Source: an uncultured Selenomonadales bacterium
GTDB taxonomy: Bacteria; Bacillota; Negativicutes; Selenomonadales; Selenomonadaceae
Direction: 5' to 3'
NCBI GenBank assembly: GCA_947304355.1
Contig: CAMZAX010000006.1
Span: 1-64,000, forward strand
DNA: 64,000 nt
Position 1 is the first letter of the stretch, and each line of letters begins with the position of its first letter. The notes under the pieces were generated by a model, which worked only from the letters and a program-made list of their open reading frames with translations, did no database searches and was not told the origin of the DNA. Made by a program: the position numbers and the translations under genes. Positions 34,065-43,672 of this stretch are shown here, one piece after another.

Positions 34065-34493
34065 TTACACAGCCTTAGCCAAACTTTCACCGAGCTTGCG
34101 GCAATCCTCAAGCGCGGCATGATCGGGAGCGTTTTCGGCGATAACGGAGCCGACGAATTTTGCGCCCGCCTCTTTTGTGCGCTCAGTCCAATTTTCCATC
34201 CAGATGCCGCCGCCCCAGCCGTAGCTACCGAACAGACCGACGGGCACGCCGTTGAGTTTTGATTCTGCTTCGGTGAAGAACGGCTCGAAAGAATCTTCCT
34301 CAAGAACCTCGTCGCCCATGGCTGGGCAACCGAACAGGAACCCGTTATAATCAGCCATGTCAGTGGCGTTGAAGTCATCGACTTGGAAAACCTCAACGTC
34401 CGCGCCTGCGGCTTTTGCACCCTCGGCAACGGCGTTGGCCATTTCCTCGGTGTTGCCCGTGCCGCTCCAGAACACGACCGCGATTTTACTCAT
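34065..34493 (-). CDS. Flavodoxin
   Basis: This 142-residue short-chain flavodoxin carries electrons on FMN. The phosphate-binding loop is VVFWSGTGNTEEMANAV at the N-terminus. The flavin-shielding loops are GCPAMGDEVLEE and GSYGWGGGIWMENW. ATG 34493 is nine bases after GGAGG. Confidence 0.95.
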   Translation of the reverse strand: MSKIAVVFWSGTGNTEEMANAVAEGAKAAGADVEVFQVDDFNATDMADYNGFLFGCPAMGDEVLEEDSFEPFFTEAESKLNGVPVGLFGSYGWGGGIWMENWTERTKEAGAKFVGSVIAENAPDHAALEDCRKLGESLAKAV

Positions 34494-34647
34494 TCGGAAT
34501 CGCCTCCAAAAAAATTTACTGCAAACCGCGCACATATTAACACAGCGGCTTTTGGCAGTCAACAAAATTGCCAAGATAAATTGCACTGCGCGGCGGCAGG
34601 TTGTATAATCGACGTTAATTTAGTTTTAATTTTTGGAGGGGGATTGA

Positions 34648-35442
34648 ATGCGAGAACTGCTGACCCGAATGCACGATTGGATGACACGCTACATGAAAAG
34701 TTTTTATTCCGACGACGCGGAAGTTCAGCGCGGCATTTTGATTAAGGAAAAGCATACGGGCTACGTTACGGCGAATTGCGTGGAGCTTGCCAAATTCCTT
34801 AAGCTGTCGACGCACGGCACCGAGCTTGCCGAAATTATCGGGCTGTTTCACGACGTGGGACGCTTCCGCCAATACAGCCTGTACAAGACCTTCAACGACG
34901 CCGACTCCGAAGATCACGCCGACCTTGCGCTGAAAGTCATTGCCAAGTTGGAATTCTTCAACGAGCTGTCCGCGCCCGATTACGACGTTGTAAAGTTCGC
35001 GATTCAAAATCACAACAAGAAGACCGTCGCGCCGACCGACGACCAACGCAAATTGCTGTTCGCCAAGATAATTCGCGACGCCGACAAGCTTGACATTTAC
35101 CGCGTGCTTGAACCGTTCCTTGCGCAGGCGAACGTCGACAAAATGCCGAACTTCATTAAGGCGCGCGGAAATCTTGTGGCGGACATAAGCCCCGACTTCG
35201 TGGAAAATTTCGTGACGGGCAACCAAGCCGACTACAGGAAGATTCGCACCAACGGCGACAGGAAAATCGTGCGGCTCATGTGGATTTACGACGTGAACTT
35301 TTCCTGGACGATGCAAAAGATTGTCGAACGCGGCTACATTGAAAAAATCGTAAGCAACCTGCCGCAAGACGAACGCATTGCCGAAGGCGTCCGCCGCCTG
35401 CGTGCTCACGTCGACAAAAAACTTTCTGAGGTGATTATATGA
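34648..35442 (+). CDS. HD-domain phosphohydrolase
   Basis: The 264-residue protein has an HD metal-binding core: H in [12 protein letters not shown], then [11 protein letters not shown] (the HD pair), FAIQNHNKK, and [13 protein letters not shown] (the last Asp). It probably cleaves a nucleotide or phosphoester; the substrate is unknown. It overlaps the glnS start by four bases (ATGA), so it is coupled to glutaminyl-tRNA synthetase. Confidence 0.88.
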   Translation: MRELLTRMHDWMTRYMKSFYSDDAEVQRGILIKEKHTGYVTANCVELAKFLKLSTHGTELAEIIGLFHDVGRFRQYSLYKTFNDADSEDHADLALKVIAKLEFFNELSAPDYDVVKFAIQNHNKKTVAPTDDQRKLLFAKIIRDADKLDIYRVLEPFLAQANVDKMPNFIKARGNLVADISPDFVENFVTGNQADYRKIRTNGDRKIVRLMWIYDVNFSWTMQKIVERGYIEKIVSNLPQDERIAEGVRRLRAHVDKKLSEVII

Positions 35443-37091
35443 TAAATTTTATTCAGCAAGAGATTGAAAACGACTTGAAGGCGGGCAAGTACACCGACGG
35501 CATTCACACGCGCTTTCCGCCCGAACCCAACGGCTATCTGCACATCGGGCACGCCAAATCCGTATGCTTGAATTTCGGGCTTGCGCTCCACAACGGCGGG
35601 CTTTGCAACCTGCGCTTCGACGACACGAATCCGACCAAGGAAGACGTTGAATTCGTCGACTCGATTCAAGAGGACATCAAGTGGCTCGGCTTCGATTGGG
35701 GCGACAGAAAATTTTTCGCGTCCGATTATTTCGGCAAGTTTTACGACTTCGCGGTTGAGCTGATTAAGTGCGGGCTGGCGTTCGTCGACGACTTGAGCGC
35801 GGAAGAGATTCGGGCTTATCGCGGCACGCTGACCGAACCCGGCAAGGAAAGCCCTTACCGCAACCGCAGCGTCGAAGAAAATCTGGATTTGTTCACGCGC
35901 ATGAAGGCGGGCGAATTCCCCGACGGCTCCAAAGTTCTGCGCGCCAAAATCGACATGGCGAGCCCGAATATCAACATGCGCGACCCCGTCATCTACCGAA
36001 TCACGCGGGCGACTCATCATCACACCGGCGACGATTGGCTGATTTATCCCATGTACGACTTCGCGCACCCGCTTGAAGACGCAATCGAAGGCATTACGCA
36101 TTCCGTCTGCACGCTGGAGTTTGAAGACCACCGCCCGTTTTATGACTGGTTGCTTGACGCGCTCGGCTTCGACGTGAACACGCGCCCGCGTCAAATCGAA
36201 TTCGCGCGCCTGGACTTGACCAACACAATCACAAGTAAACGGAAGTTGCGGCAGCTCGTCGAGGAAGGTTACGTGCGCGGCTGGGACGATCCGCGTATGC
36301 CGACCCTTTGCGGCTTGCGGCGGCGCGGCTTTACTCCTGCGGCGATTCGCGATTTTTGTGAACGTATCGGCGTTGCCAAGTCTAACAGCGTGGTTGACAT
36401 TGCAATGTTGGAGCATTGCGTTCGCGAAGACTTGAACGAGAACGCCGACCGCGTCATGGCTGTGCTTGACCCGCTGAAGGTCGTCCTTACCAACGTCGCG
36501 GCTGATTCGGTTGAATACTTGACGGCGGAGAATCATCCCAAACGCGGCGGCAGTCGTTACGTCCCGTTCACGCGCGAGATTTTCATTGAGCGCGAAGACT
36601 TCATGGAGGACGCGCCGAAGAAATTCTTCCGACTCAAGCCCGGCGGCGAAGTTCGACTTAAGCACGCTTACATAATCAAATGCGAGGAAGTCGTCAAAAA
36701 TTCTGCGGGCGAAGTCGTCGAGTTGCATTGCACAATCGACCCGACGTCCAAGAGCGGCGGCGCGACGGCGGGACGCAAAATCAAAGGCACGATTCATTGG
36801 GTCAGCGCGCAGTTCGCCCTGCCCGCCGAAGTCAGACTGTACGATTACCTGTTGACGACCGACGCCAACGGCAACTTGCCCGAAGACTTTATCGCCGCGC
36901 TGAATCCCGATTCGCTTATCGTCAAGCAGGCGTTGATTGAGCCTTCCGTTCGTTGGACGGCTGCGGGCACGCATTATCAATTTTTGCGGCTGGGCTACTT
37001 CGTCGTCGACCCCGACACCGCGCCCGATAAGTTGGTTTTCAATCGCGTCGTGGGCTTAAAGGACACGTGGGCTAAAGTTAAGGACAGGTGA
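35439..37091 (+). CDS. glnS: Glutaminyl-tRNA synthetase
   Basis: This 550-residue class I synthetase charges tRNA-Gln. [17 protein letters not shown] contains the HIGH signature, and [12 protein letters not shown] is the KMSKS equivalent. The C-terminal anticodon-binding beta barrels fit the usual ~550-residue length. Most Firmicutes use the GatCAB amidotransferase route, so a direct GlnRS suggests acquisition or retention, as in some Negativicutes. Confidence 0.95.
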   Translation: MINFIQQEIENDLKAGKYTDGIHTRFPPEPNGYLHIGHAKSVCLNFGLALHNGGLCNLRFDDTNPTKEDVEFVDSIQEDIKWLGFDWGDRKFFASDYFGKFYDFAVELIKCGLAFVDDLSAEEIRAYRGTLTEPGKESPYRNRSVEENLDLFTRMKAGEFPDGSKVLRAKIDMASPNINMRDPVIYRITRATHHHTGDDWLIYPMYDFAHPLEDAIEGITHSVCTLEFEDHRPFYDWLLDALGFDVNTRPRQIEFARLDLTNTITSKRKLRQLVEEGYVRGWDDPRMPTLCGLRRRGFTPAAIRDFCERIGVAKSNSVVDIAMLEHCVREDLNENADRVMAVLDPLKVVLTNVAADSVEYLTAENHPKRGGSRYVPFTREIFIEREDFMEDAPKKFFRLKPGGEVRLKHAYIIKCEEVVKNSAGEVVELHCTIDPTSKSGGATAGRKIKGTIHWVSAQFALPAEVRLYDYLLTTDANGNLPEDFIAALNPDSLIVKQALIEPSVRWTAAGTHYQFLRLGYFVVDPDTAPDKLVFNRVVGLKDTWAKVKDR

Positions 37092-37096
37092 TTGAC

Positions 37097-37411
37097 ATGC
37101 CGAAAATTCCGCGCGGCTTGACCGACAAAGACATGGTTAAAAACTACATCGAAGAGGAAACGATTGAACAGCAACTGTTGACCGCCGCGAAAAAAGCCGA
37201 AAAAATGCGCTTGATTGCCGAGGCAGAGGCTCCGCCCGCACCGCTTGCGAAGGCAGGTTTCACGCCGGAACTCACCGACAAGCTCGGACGCGAATTGCTT
37301 GCGCTGCGAATCGAACTGTCGAACGCCGGCGTCAAAAGCTACAACTTCAAAATCAAACGCGACGGCGAACGAATCACGCTGACCGTCGTCGACAAGAAAC
37401 TTAGGGACTAA
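37097..37411 (+). CDS. Small hypothetical protein after glnS
   Basis: The 104-residue protein starts MPKIPRGLTDKDMVKNYIEEE. It has an alanine- and glutamate-rich helical middle (AKKAEKMRLIAEAEAPPAPL) and ends with a small strand pair, YNFKIKRDGERITLTVV. No family is recognised. It is five bases after glnS and 12 before the permease gene, so it belongs to the same transcription unit. Confidence 0.65.
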   Translation: MPKIPRGLTDKDMVKNYIEEETIEQQLLTAAKKAEKMRLIAEAEAPPAPLAKAGFTPELTDKLGRELLALRIELSNAGVKSYNFKIKRDGERITLTVVDKKLRD

Positions 37412-37423
37412 GGAGTTTTTTTG

Positions 37424-38707
37424 ATGGACACAATGACTTACGTGGCGATTGGCATTTTCATAACCGCCTACGCGCTGATAATATCCGAAAAGATTCACCG
37501 CACTGTCGTCGGGCTCTTCGGCGCAATGCTGATGATTCTGCTCGGCATTATCGACCAAGAAACCGCAGTGCACCACATCGACTTCAACACAATCGGACTT
37601 TTGATGGGCATGATGATTGTCGTCAACATAACAAGCGAAACCGGGCTTTTCAACTTCCTGGCGATCTGGGCGGCGAAAAAAGTCAAGGCGCAACCCGTCG
37701 CCTTGCTCGTCGCGTTGAGCGTGCTTACCGCCGTTTGCTCCGCACTCCTCGACAACGTGACGACCGTCCTTTTGACTGTGCCGATAACCTTCAACATCGC
37801 CGCGCAGCTGAAAGTTGACGTTAAGCCGTTCCTTATGGCGCAGATTATCAGCTCGAATATCGGCGGCACCGCCACGCTTATCGGCGACCCGCCCAACATT
37901 ATGATAGGCTCGGCCGTCGGCTTGAGCTTCGGCGATTTCATTGTTAACATGACGGGCGTATCGATTTTTATTTTCGTCGTGACGGTTGCGATTTTGATGA
38001 TGATTTACAAGGGCGACCTGCACACCAAGCCCGAACTGCAAGATAAAGTTATGCGCCTGAACGAATACGAACAGATAACCGACCACCTGCTGTTGAAAAA
38101 ATGTCTGTTTGTGTTGGCGATAACGATAAGCCTGTTCGCGTTCCACGGCATGTTGGGGCTCGAATCGGCGACGGCCGCCTTGACGGGCGCAAGTTTGCTT
38201 TTGCTTATCACGTTCTCGCACAACGAAGAAATGATCGCCAAGATGCTCAGCAAAATCGAATGGCTCGCGATATTTTTCTTCGGCGGGCTGTTTATTCTCG
38301 TCGGCGCGCTGGTTGAAACGGGCGTCATAAAAATGTTGGCGGAAGAGGCGATTAAAGTCACGCAGGGCGACGTTACCTTGACCGCAATGATAATCATTTG
38401 GATGAGCGCGCTGGCTTCGGCGTTTATCGACAATATTCCGTTCGTGGCGACGATGATTCCGCTGATTAAAGACATGGGCGAAATGGGCTTGACGAACCTT
38501 GACCCGCTGTGGTGGAGCTTGGCTTTGGGCGCGTGCCTCGGCGGCAACGGAACACTTATCGGCGCGTCGGCGAACGTCGTCGTCGCGTCAATGGCTGCTC
38601 AGCGCGGGCGTGCCATTTCGTTTATCGGCTTCATGAAGGTTGCTTTCCCGCTGATGATTCTGTCGATAATCATTTCGACCGTCTACGTCTACCTGCGCTA
38701 CCTTTAA
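37424..38707 (+). CDS. ArsB/NhaD-family ion permease
   Basis: This 427-residue protein with about 11 membrane helices matches the ArsB/NhaD branch of the ion transporter superfamily. SALLDNVTTVLLTVPIT and SSNIGGTATLIGDPPNIMIG form the first inverted-repeat motif, and FIDNIPFVATMIPL with GGNGTLIGASANVV the second. It could exchange Na+/H+ or export arsenite; no ars genes are adjacent. ATG 37424 follows AAGGAG. Confidence 0.88.
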   Translation: MDTMTYVAIGIFITAYALIISEKIHRTVVGLFGAMLMILLGIIDQETAVHHIDFNTIGLLMGMMIVVNITSETGLFNFLAIWAAKKVKAQPVALLVALSVLTAVCSALLDNVTTVLLTVPITFNIAAQLKVDVKPFLMAQIISSNIGGTATLIGDPPNIMIGSAVGLSFGDFIVNMTGVSIFIFVVTVAILMMIYKGDLHTKPELQDKVMRLNEYEQITDHLLLKKCLFVLAITISLFAFHGMLGLESATAALTGASLLLLITFSHNEEMIAKMLSKIEWLAIFFFGGLFILVGALVETGVIKMLAEEAIKVTQGDVTLTAMIIIWMSALASAFIDNIPFVATMIPLIKDMGEMGLTNLDPLWWSLALGACLGGNGTLIGASANVVVASMAAQRGRAISFIGFMKVAFPLMILSIIISTVYVYLRYL

Positions 38708-38719
38708 GAGGCGACGACC

Positions 38720-39919
38720 ATGCGGCTTTATCCCGACTCGAAAGTTTATATAGTTTGCCCCGGCAACGTGAACAGCGGCGGTCCGGAGCTCTTGCACCAG
38801 CTGTGCTCGCAACTGATTGCGTTCGGCGTCAATGCGTTCATGTTCTACACGCCAAGCACTTCCTTCAATGCCAAAGACCCGGTGCGCCCGTTTTACAAAA
38901 AATATCACGTGCCTTACACCTTCCAAGGCGAAGACTCGCCGCGCAACATTATCGTTCTGCCCGAAGTGAGCAACCCGACACTTTACATGACGAAACTTAG
39001 TCAGCGCGTCTTTTGGTGGTTGAGCGTCGACAACTACATTGGCAACGTTGCAAGTACGATCGGTGCACGCATGAGCAATGCTTTGGCGAGTCACATGCCG
39101 AAAATTTTCTACTTCGGCAAAGACGACGGCGACATTGATCATTGGGTTCAGTCGGAATACGCACGGCAGTTCGTCAAGCTTAACGGCGTGCCCGATTACA
39201 AAATCTACATGGTCGAGGATTATCTGAATCAAGCGTTCCTCAGCCGCGCCGCCCGAGTTGACTTGACCGCCAAGAAAAATTTCGTCGCTTACAATCCGAA
39301 AAAGGGCTTTGAAGTCACGCAACAGCTTATCAAACTTGCGCCCGATATCGATTGGCGTCCGATTGAAAACATGACGCCCGCGCAGGTTCAAGAGCTGTTG
39401 GCGGCGGCGAAAGTTTACATTGACTTCGGCAACCACCCCGGCAAGGACAGAATCCCGCGCGAGGCGGCGATTTCGGGTTGCGTCGTGATAACGGGCAGAC
39501 GCGGTGCGGCCGCCAACGACGTTGACATTAATATCCCCACCGAATTCAAATTCGACGAGCGCACGGCGGACGCACGGAACATTATCGACAAAATTCGCGA
39601 GGTCTTTGACGACTTCGACGCCGCGTATGAAAAGCAAGCCGCCTATCGCGCCCGAATCCGTGACGACAAAAATCGTTTCGCCCGCGAGGTCTCCGAGGCT
39701 TTCCATATCAAAAATACTGTAGGGGGGGGGGGTTGGCAATCCTACGCACCGTCGACGAGGAGAGCTTCCATTTCGCGCACTTCCTTTTCCAAAACGAGGA
39801 CGGCAAGCCGATCTTTATCGTCGACGACGAATTTGCCGCTGCGAACGTGCCCGCCGAAGTCTTCTTGCGCGAACAGAATCGGAATTATCTGCGCGTCGGC
39901 GAAAATCTTGTCGAGATAA
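38720..39919 (+). CDS. Glycosyltransferase-like protein, frame broken at a G tract
   Basis: The first ~334 residues form a coherent protein: VYIVCPGNVNSGGPELLHQ at the N-terminus and KDRIPREAAISGCVVITGRR near residue 250. These resemble the C-terminal donor-binding region of GT-B glycosyltransferases. At 39722 an 11-G run shifts the frame. The remaining ~65 residues (WQSYAPSTRRASISR...) look like a shadow translation of the next ORF. With 9 or 12 G the frame would run on to 40062 and give a ~447-residue protein. A function in surface glycan synthesis is inferred. Confidence 0.65.
   Translation: MRLYPDSKVYIVCPGNVNSGGPELLHQLCSQLIAFGVNAFMFYTPSTSFNAKDPVRPFYKKYHVPYTFQGEDSPRNIIVLPEVSNPTLYMTKLSQRVFWWLSVDNYIGNVASTIGARMSNALASHMPKIFYFGKDDGDIDHWVQSEYARQFVKLNGVPDYKIYMVEDYLNQAFLSRAARVDLTAKKNFVAYNPKKGFEVTQQLIKLAPDIDWRPIENMTPAQVQELLAAAKVYIDFGNHPGKDRIPREAAISGCVVITGRRGAAANDVDINIPTEFKFDERTADARNIIDKIREVFDDFDAAYEKQAAYRARIRDDKNRFAREVSEAFHIKNTVGGGGWQSYAPSTRRASISRTSFSKTRTASRSLSSTTNLPLRTCPPKSSCANRIGIICASAKILSR
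39722..39732 (+). repeat. Homopolymeric G tract (11 G)
   Basis: Eleven consecutive G lie within codons near position 335 of the glycosyltransferase-like gene. Slippage here would switch the downstream 109 codons in or out of frame. Confidence 0.9.
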
Positions 39920-40062
39920 TTACGCGGGACGATGCGAAGTTTTTGTACTTGGAAGGGCGCATAAAAAAATTCGCGTTGCTTGAACCGAACGACGCCGAGC
40001 TTGTCGCGCTGAGAGATTTTTACGCGCCGAATGTCGAGGACGTTTTGATTTTCGAGCGTTGA
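39733..40062 (+). CDS. C-terminal part of the G-tract-switched gene
   Basis: This 109-codon frame (LAILRTVDEESFHFAHF... to VEDVLIFER) begins directly after the 11-G run. It has normal codon use for this genome. It is most simply the missing C-terminus of the preceding gene. It could also be translated alone from TTG 39733, with the G tract acting as a poorly spaced Shine-Dalgarno. I recognise no domain. Confidence 0.6.
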   Translation: MAILRTVDEESFHFAHFLFQNEDGKPIFIVDDEFAAANVPAEVFLREQNRNYLRVGENLVEIITRDDAKFLYLEGRIKKFALLEPNDAELVALRDFYAPNVEDVLIFER

Positions 40063-40077
40063 AATAAAAAACCGCCG

Positions 40078-40103
40078 AGCCGTTAAGCTTGACGGTTATT
40101 TTT
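40078..40103 (+). terminator. Terminator overlapping the ABC ATPase 3' end
   Basis: A near-palindromic stem (CCGTTAAGCTTGACGG) followed by seven T ends the plus-strand unit. Its T-run overlaps the stop codon of the convergent ABC gene. Confidence 0.7.
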
Positions 40104-40821
40104 TTGCGAAGACCGTGCGCATTTCGTACGAGTCGAAGACTTCCGCGACGCCGCCGAATTTCAGCACGCGCTTGTTGAGTAAGATGACTTTGTCGGCGAA
40201 ACGTTCCAGCATTTCCAAATCGTGCGAGATTAAAAGAATCGCCATATCCTCCGACGCTTTGAGTTCGGCGACAAGTTCGTAGAAAATTCTCATGCCAACT
40301 TTGTCGACGCCGCTTATCGGTTCGTCGAGCAACAGCAAATCGGGAAGCGGGTCAAGCGCGAGTGCCAAAAGAATTCGTTGCAGTTCGCCGCCGGACAGCG
40401 CGCCCAATCGTCTGTCGATTAAATGTTCCGCCTTCACACGCCGCAGATTTTCCGTAACGCGCGGACGAATGAACTTGGAACTGCAAAGCCACACGGGGCG
40501 TCGCGTCAAACAAGCCATGAACAAATCCAAAACGGTCGTCGGGCTCGTCGCGTCGAATTTGAGCGTCTGCGGCACGTAGCCTATAATCGGGCGCAGGTGT
40601 TCGCCCTTGGCGTCGAAGTAGTTGAGCTTGCCCGTGTGCGCCACTTCGCCGAGGATGGACTTGAGCAACGTGGACTTGCCCGCGCCGTTCGGGCCGATTA
40701 ACGCCGTCAGTTCGCCGCAATGAATTGTAAAGTTCACGTCCTCGAAAATCGTCAGCGCGCCGACCTTCACGCCGAAATTTTCAATCTGCGTCGTGCAAAG
40801 CTTGGATTGATTGTGCTTCAC
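40096..40821 (-). CDS. ABC transporter ATP-binding protein, metal-type
   Basis: This 241-residue ATPase has Walker A LIGPNGAGKSTLLKSIL, signature LSGGELQRILLALAL, Walker B LLLLDEPISGVD and switch His in LLISHDLEM. It is closest in style to Mn/Zn (ZnuC/MntB-like) ATPases. It is nevertheless translationally coupled (GTGA overlap) to an ABC-2 export permease. GTG 40821 is eight bases after AGGAGG. Confidence 0.92.
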   Translation of the reverse strand: MKHNQSKLCTTQIENFGVKVGALTIFEDVNFTIHCGELTALIGPNGAGKSTLLKSILGEVAHTGKLNYFDAKGEHLRPIIGYVPQTLKFDATSPTTVLDLFMACLTRRPVWLCSSKFIRPRVTENLRRVKAEHLIDRRLGALSGGELQRILLALALDPLPDLLLLDEPISGVDKVGMRIFYELVAELKASEDMAILLISHDLEMLERFADKVILLNKRVLKFGGVAEVFDSYEMRTVFAKK

Positions 40822-41549
40822 GTCGATAACCTCCTGAACATGCGCGTCGCCAGCCAAAGCAGAATCGTCGCGTAAGCCGCAAGAATCAGCATTGACGGCA
40901 AGTTGAACCCGTCGCGCAAAAGTTGACTCGTGTGCGTCAGCGGCAACAGTTCAATAACGGCGCGCACGACCGGCGGCAGTTCTGTCGTGCTAAAGAACGT
41001 CCCGCAGAGGAAACTCATCGGCATAAGCAGGTACGTGTTGACTTGCGCAAGTTCTTCGTAGGTTTGCACCTTCAACGCCGCGCAGAAACATACGCTCGCG
41101 AAGACAGCCGAATTCAGCACGACGACGATAAAAAAATTCACGGGGCTCGCGAAAAAGTTCAAGCTTGCGCCAAAGCCGGCGGCGACACATAAAATCAGCG
41201 CGGTGGAGATTAATGCCCGCACGACCGCCGATAAAATTTTCCCGACGACGAACGCGGCGGGCTCAATCGGTGCGCTCAAATATTCCTCAAGGCTTTTGTG
41301 ATAGACGCGCTCGGCGTGGACGCCCGTGACGCTCATGTAGCTGACGTTCATTGTGTTGAGCGCGATGATGCCCGGCACCAAAAAATCCATGTAGTTGCCC
41401 GACGCCAAGTTGATGTTGCGACCCAAGCCCCAGCCGAACGCGACCAGATACAGCACGGGCGTAACCAGGCGCGACAAAATAAATTTTTTCAGCCTCCGCC
41501 GCAAGACGATCCAATCGCGCCACATTATCGTTGCAACGTCTTGAATCAT
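40818..41549 (-). CDS. ABC-2 type permease
   Basis: This 243-residue protein has about six membrane helices of the ABC-2/NodJ type. Conserved segments include LVTPVLYLVAFGWGLG, FLVPGIIALNTMN and, near the end, PLTHTSQLLRDGF. It would form an exporter with the adjacent ATPase. The substrate is unknown. Confidence 0.9.
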   Translation of the reverse strand: MIQDVATIMWRDWIVLRRRLKKFILSRLVTPVLYLVAFGWGLGRNINLASGNYMDFLVPGIIALNTMNVSYMSVTGVHAERVYHKSLEEYLSAPIEPAAFVVGKILSAVVRALISTALILCVAAGFGASLNFFASPVNFFIVVVLNSAVFASVCFCAALKVQTYEELAQVNTYLLMPMSFLCGTFFSTTELPPVVRAVIELLPLTHTSQLLRDGFNLPSMLILAAYATILLWLATRMFRRLST

Positions 41550-41908
41550 GAATCGCGCAACCGTTCCAAGCGGGCGATTTCCTGCTTGTGGCGTTCAAGC
41601 GCGTAACCCATGCGAATATGTTCTTCCTCGGTGAAAGCGGGATTTTCGTAAGCCGCGCAGATTTTTGCAAGGCGTGCTTTGACTTCGGCAAGCTCGTCGT
41701 CCAAAATGAATTTGTCGCCCAACGCCAGCCCGTAGACTGCAAGGATTTGTTCGCGCGTCGTGCGGTAGTAAGAATCTTCGCCGGACAGTTCACCCAAAGC
41801 TTTTGCCAGCTCTAGGACGATTTCAAGCGGCGGCTTGCCCGCGTTAATCGAATCGGTCAGCGTCGTGCGAAGACCCTGCGCGGCTCCGAAAAATTTTTTG
41901 TCAGCCAA
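41546..41908 (-). CDS. Hypothetical protein upstream of the ABC-2 exporter
   Basis: The 120-residue soluble, helical protein begins MADKKFFGAAQGLRTTLTDS and has an acidic second half (LDDELAEVKARLAKICAAYE) with coiled-coil character. It overlaps the permease start by four bases, so it is the first gene of the exporter operon. I do not recognise it. Confidence 0.7.
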   Translation of the reverse strand: MADKKFFGAAQGLRTTLTDSINAGKPPLEIVLELAKALGELSGEDSYYRTTREQILAVYGLALGDKFILDDELAEVKARLAKICAAYENPAFTEEEHIRMGYALERHKQEIARLERLRDS

Positions 41909-41923
41909 GAGAATCGCTCCTTT

Positions 41924-42343
41924 TTAGTGCAACGATAACACAATGACGCCCGCCATGCAAAGTACCGCGCCGAAAAATTTTGTGGCGGTGATTTGTTCGC
42001 TGTAGAAGACGCCGCCGACCGCAAGCATTGCCAACGCAAGTAAAACGTTCACGATAAGCGACGCCGTCGACATCTCGCCGCCCGCGCGGTAAATCATCAC
42101 GAACGAGACTTCGACGCCCGTTATCGCCAAACCCATCAAAATGCACGCCCAATTACTGCGCGCCGCTTCAACCAAAAATTTTTCGTGCGGCGTCACGTAA
42201 AACAGCACCGCGCTCGCAATCAATGCCGTGGCGTAATTGACGACAAGACCCATGAACGCGTTTTGCTCCGGCGCGATTGACTTGCTCGCCACGTGGTAAA
42301 GGACATTGGCGGCGACCGCAACCGCTATCGGCAAATAAATCAT
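41924..42343 (-). CDS. EamA/DMT-superfamily small transporter
   Basis: This 139-residue protein with four or five membrane helices resembles a single EamA repeat. Features are VAANVLYHVASKSIAPEQNAF at the start, ITGVEVSFVMIYRAGGEMS in the middle, and EQITATKFFGAVLCMAGVIV at the end. Such half-size proteins work as dimers exporting metabolites. ATG 42343 follows GGAGGGG. Confidence 0.85.
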   Translation of the reverse strand: MIYLPIAVAVAANVLYHVASKSIAPEQNAFMGLVVNYATALIASAVLFYVTPHEKFLVEAARSNWACILMGLAITGVEVSFVMIYRAGGEMSTASLIVNVLLALAMLAVGGVFYSEQITATKFFGAVLCMAGVIVLSLH

Positions 42344-42470
42344 TTCGACCCCTCCAAAAAGAAAAGGCACTCAACGAACTTTCCGAGGCGCGAAGCCCTT
42401 GCCTGCAGTTCGTGTGAATGCCTTGCGCGCACCATCCGGCGACGGCGCACGAGGATTTTTTATCGTCGAT

Positions 42471-43442
42471 TTATCTTTTTATGACGGTTGTCATTTCGCT
42501 GAACACGTCGTTAAGCGAATCGTCATTTTCGGGAGCCTTTTGCAAGCCCGCCGGCACGTTGACCATCTTGTCCTTTGTGGCGGGGACTTGCGTCGTGTAG
42601 GAGTGCAATTCGCTGTAGTAGCCCATAACGTCGAGGAGGTCACGTTCTTCGTCGGTGAGGACGACGCGGCCGGCAGCCGATTCGTCAAGCACGTAACGGC
42701 AATAGGCGCGCATAATCGGCGTCAAGTCGAACGCGGTGGTTGCCGTCGTCCAAGTAGGCTTGTTGACCGTCCACGTAAAAGTTATGTCGGTTGATTTGAA
42801 CGCCGAGAGCCATCTGGCGAAAATTTCTTTCTCTTCGGTGAGCTTGTCGCCCTTGAGGTTGGCAAACGTCGCCGCGCTGTTCTTTTCCATGATGTCGGCG
42901 AATTTCGTGCCGTCAAGCGTGACGTTCATGATTCGCATGTCGGGCGTATCCTTCAAGACTTCGACGGCTTTGACTGCGTTCATGATTTCGTTCATAAGCG
43001 CGGAATCCGTTGACTTCCAAAGGAGCGCGATACCCGACGGCAGTCCGGGCAGAAGCATTTTACTCCACTTGCCGCGCCGCTGAACGTAAAGCGTCATTTC
43101 GGTGTCGAGCTGTTCGATGTAAAACGGAATGGTGCTGTTCGTCGAGTAATTTTTTTTCAGATTGGTGTAAGTCCAAGTGAAAGTGCCGCCCATGCGAAAC
43201 GAGCCGTCTTGCAACACTTGCGCCCGCGAATCGACGTCAACCAGGAACGTCGGCGCGACCAGCGTCATGTCCTGTTCATACACGGACGTGGACGTACTTT
43301 GCGAGGTGTAAGCCTCACGGAAAGCCCAAGTGTCGTTGTCGAGCGGAGCCGCGTTGACTGCATTGCCGCCAAAAAAAATCGTGCCGCCCACTGCCGCCGC
43401 TACTGCGATTCGGCGTAACTTCAACTTGTCCAAAAATTTCAT
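42471..43442 (-). CDS. Exported protein of unknown function
   Basis: The 323-residue protein has a Sec signal peptide (KLKLRRIAVAAAVGGTIFF... VNAA) with likely cleavage near residue 32. The mature part starts PLDNDTWAFREAY and alternates beta segments (MGGTFTWTYTNL, DITFTWTVNK) with helices. No lipobox or anchor is present, so it should be periplasmic or surface-located. I do not recognise the family. ATG 43442 follows TTGGAGG. A tandem operator-like repeat covers its promoter. Confidence 0.75.
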   Translation of the reverse strand: MKFLDKLKLRRIAVAAAVGGTIFFGGNAVNAAPLDNDTWAFREAYTSQSTSTSVYEQDMTLVAPTFLVDVDSRAQVLQDGSFRMGGTFTWTYTNLKKNYSTNSTIPFYIEQLDTEMTLYVQRRGKWSKMLLPGLPSGIALLWKSTDSALMNEIMNAVKAVEVLKDTPDMRIMNVTLDGTKFADIMEKNSAATFANLKGDKLTEEKEIFARWLSAFKSTDITFTWTVNKPTWTTATTAFDLTPIMRAYCRYVLDESAAGRVVLTDEERDLLDVMGYYSELHSYTTQVPATKDKMVNVPAGLQKAPENDDSLNDVFSEMTTVIKR

Positions 43443-43470
43443 TGCGATACCTCCAAAAAGTTTTTTGCAA

Positions 43471-43517
43471 GATAAGCTTGTCACTTTTATGATAAGCTTG
43501 CCACTTTTTCTTGTCAA
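43471..43517 (-). promoter_or_regulatory. Promoter with tandem GATAAGCTTG boxes
   Basis: On the minus strand TTGACA (43517-43512), 17 bp and TATCAT (43494-43489) form a promoter. Two near-identical boxes, GATAAGCTTGTC and GATAAGCTTGCC on the plus strand at 43471 and 43491, repeat with a 20-bp period. One overlaps the -10 and the other the start point. Each is close to a palindrome around AAGCTT. The layout suits cooperative repression. Confidence 0.7.
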
Positions 43518-43672
43518 GGCTAAAAAGTTTCGCTTGCGGCAGGAAATGTGCCGAAGCATGTGGAATTTAATGCAAAATTTTCGCGACGCGCAAGGCGGCT
43601 CGTCGTGAATCAAACCTTGCGAAAGAGCGGGCTAACTGCTATTATAACGAAATAAATTGAGGAGGCGGCGCA

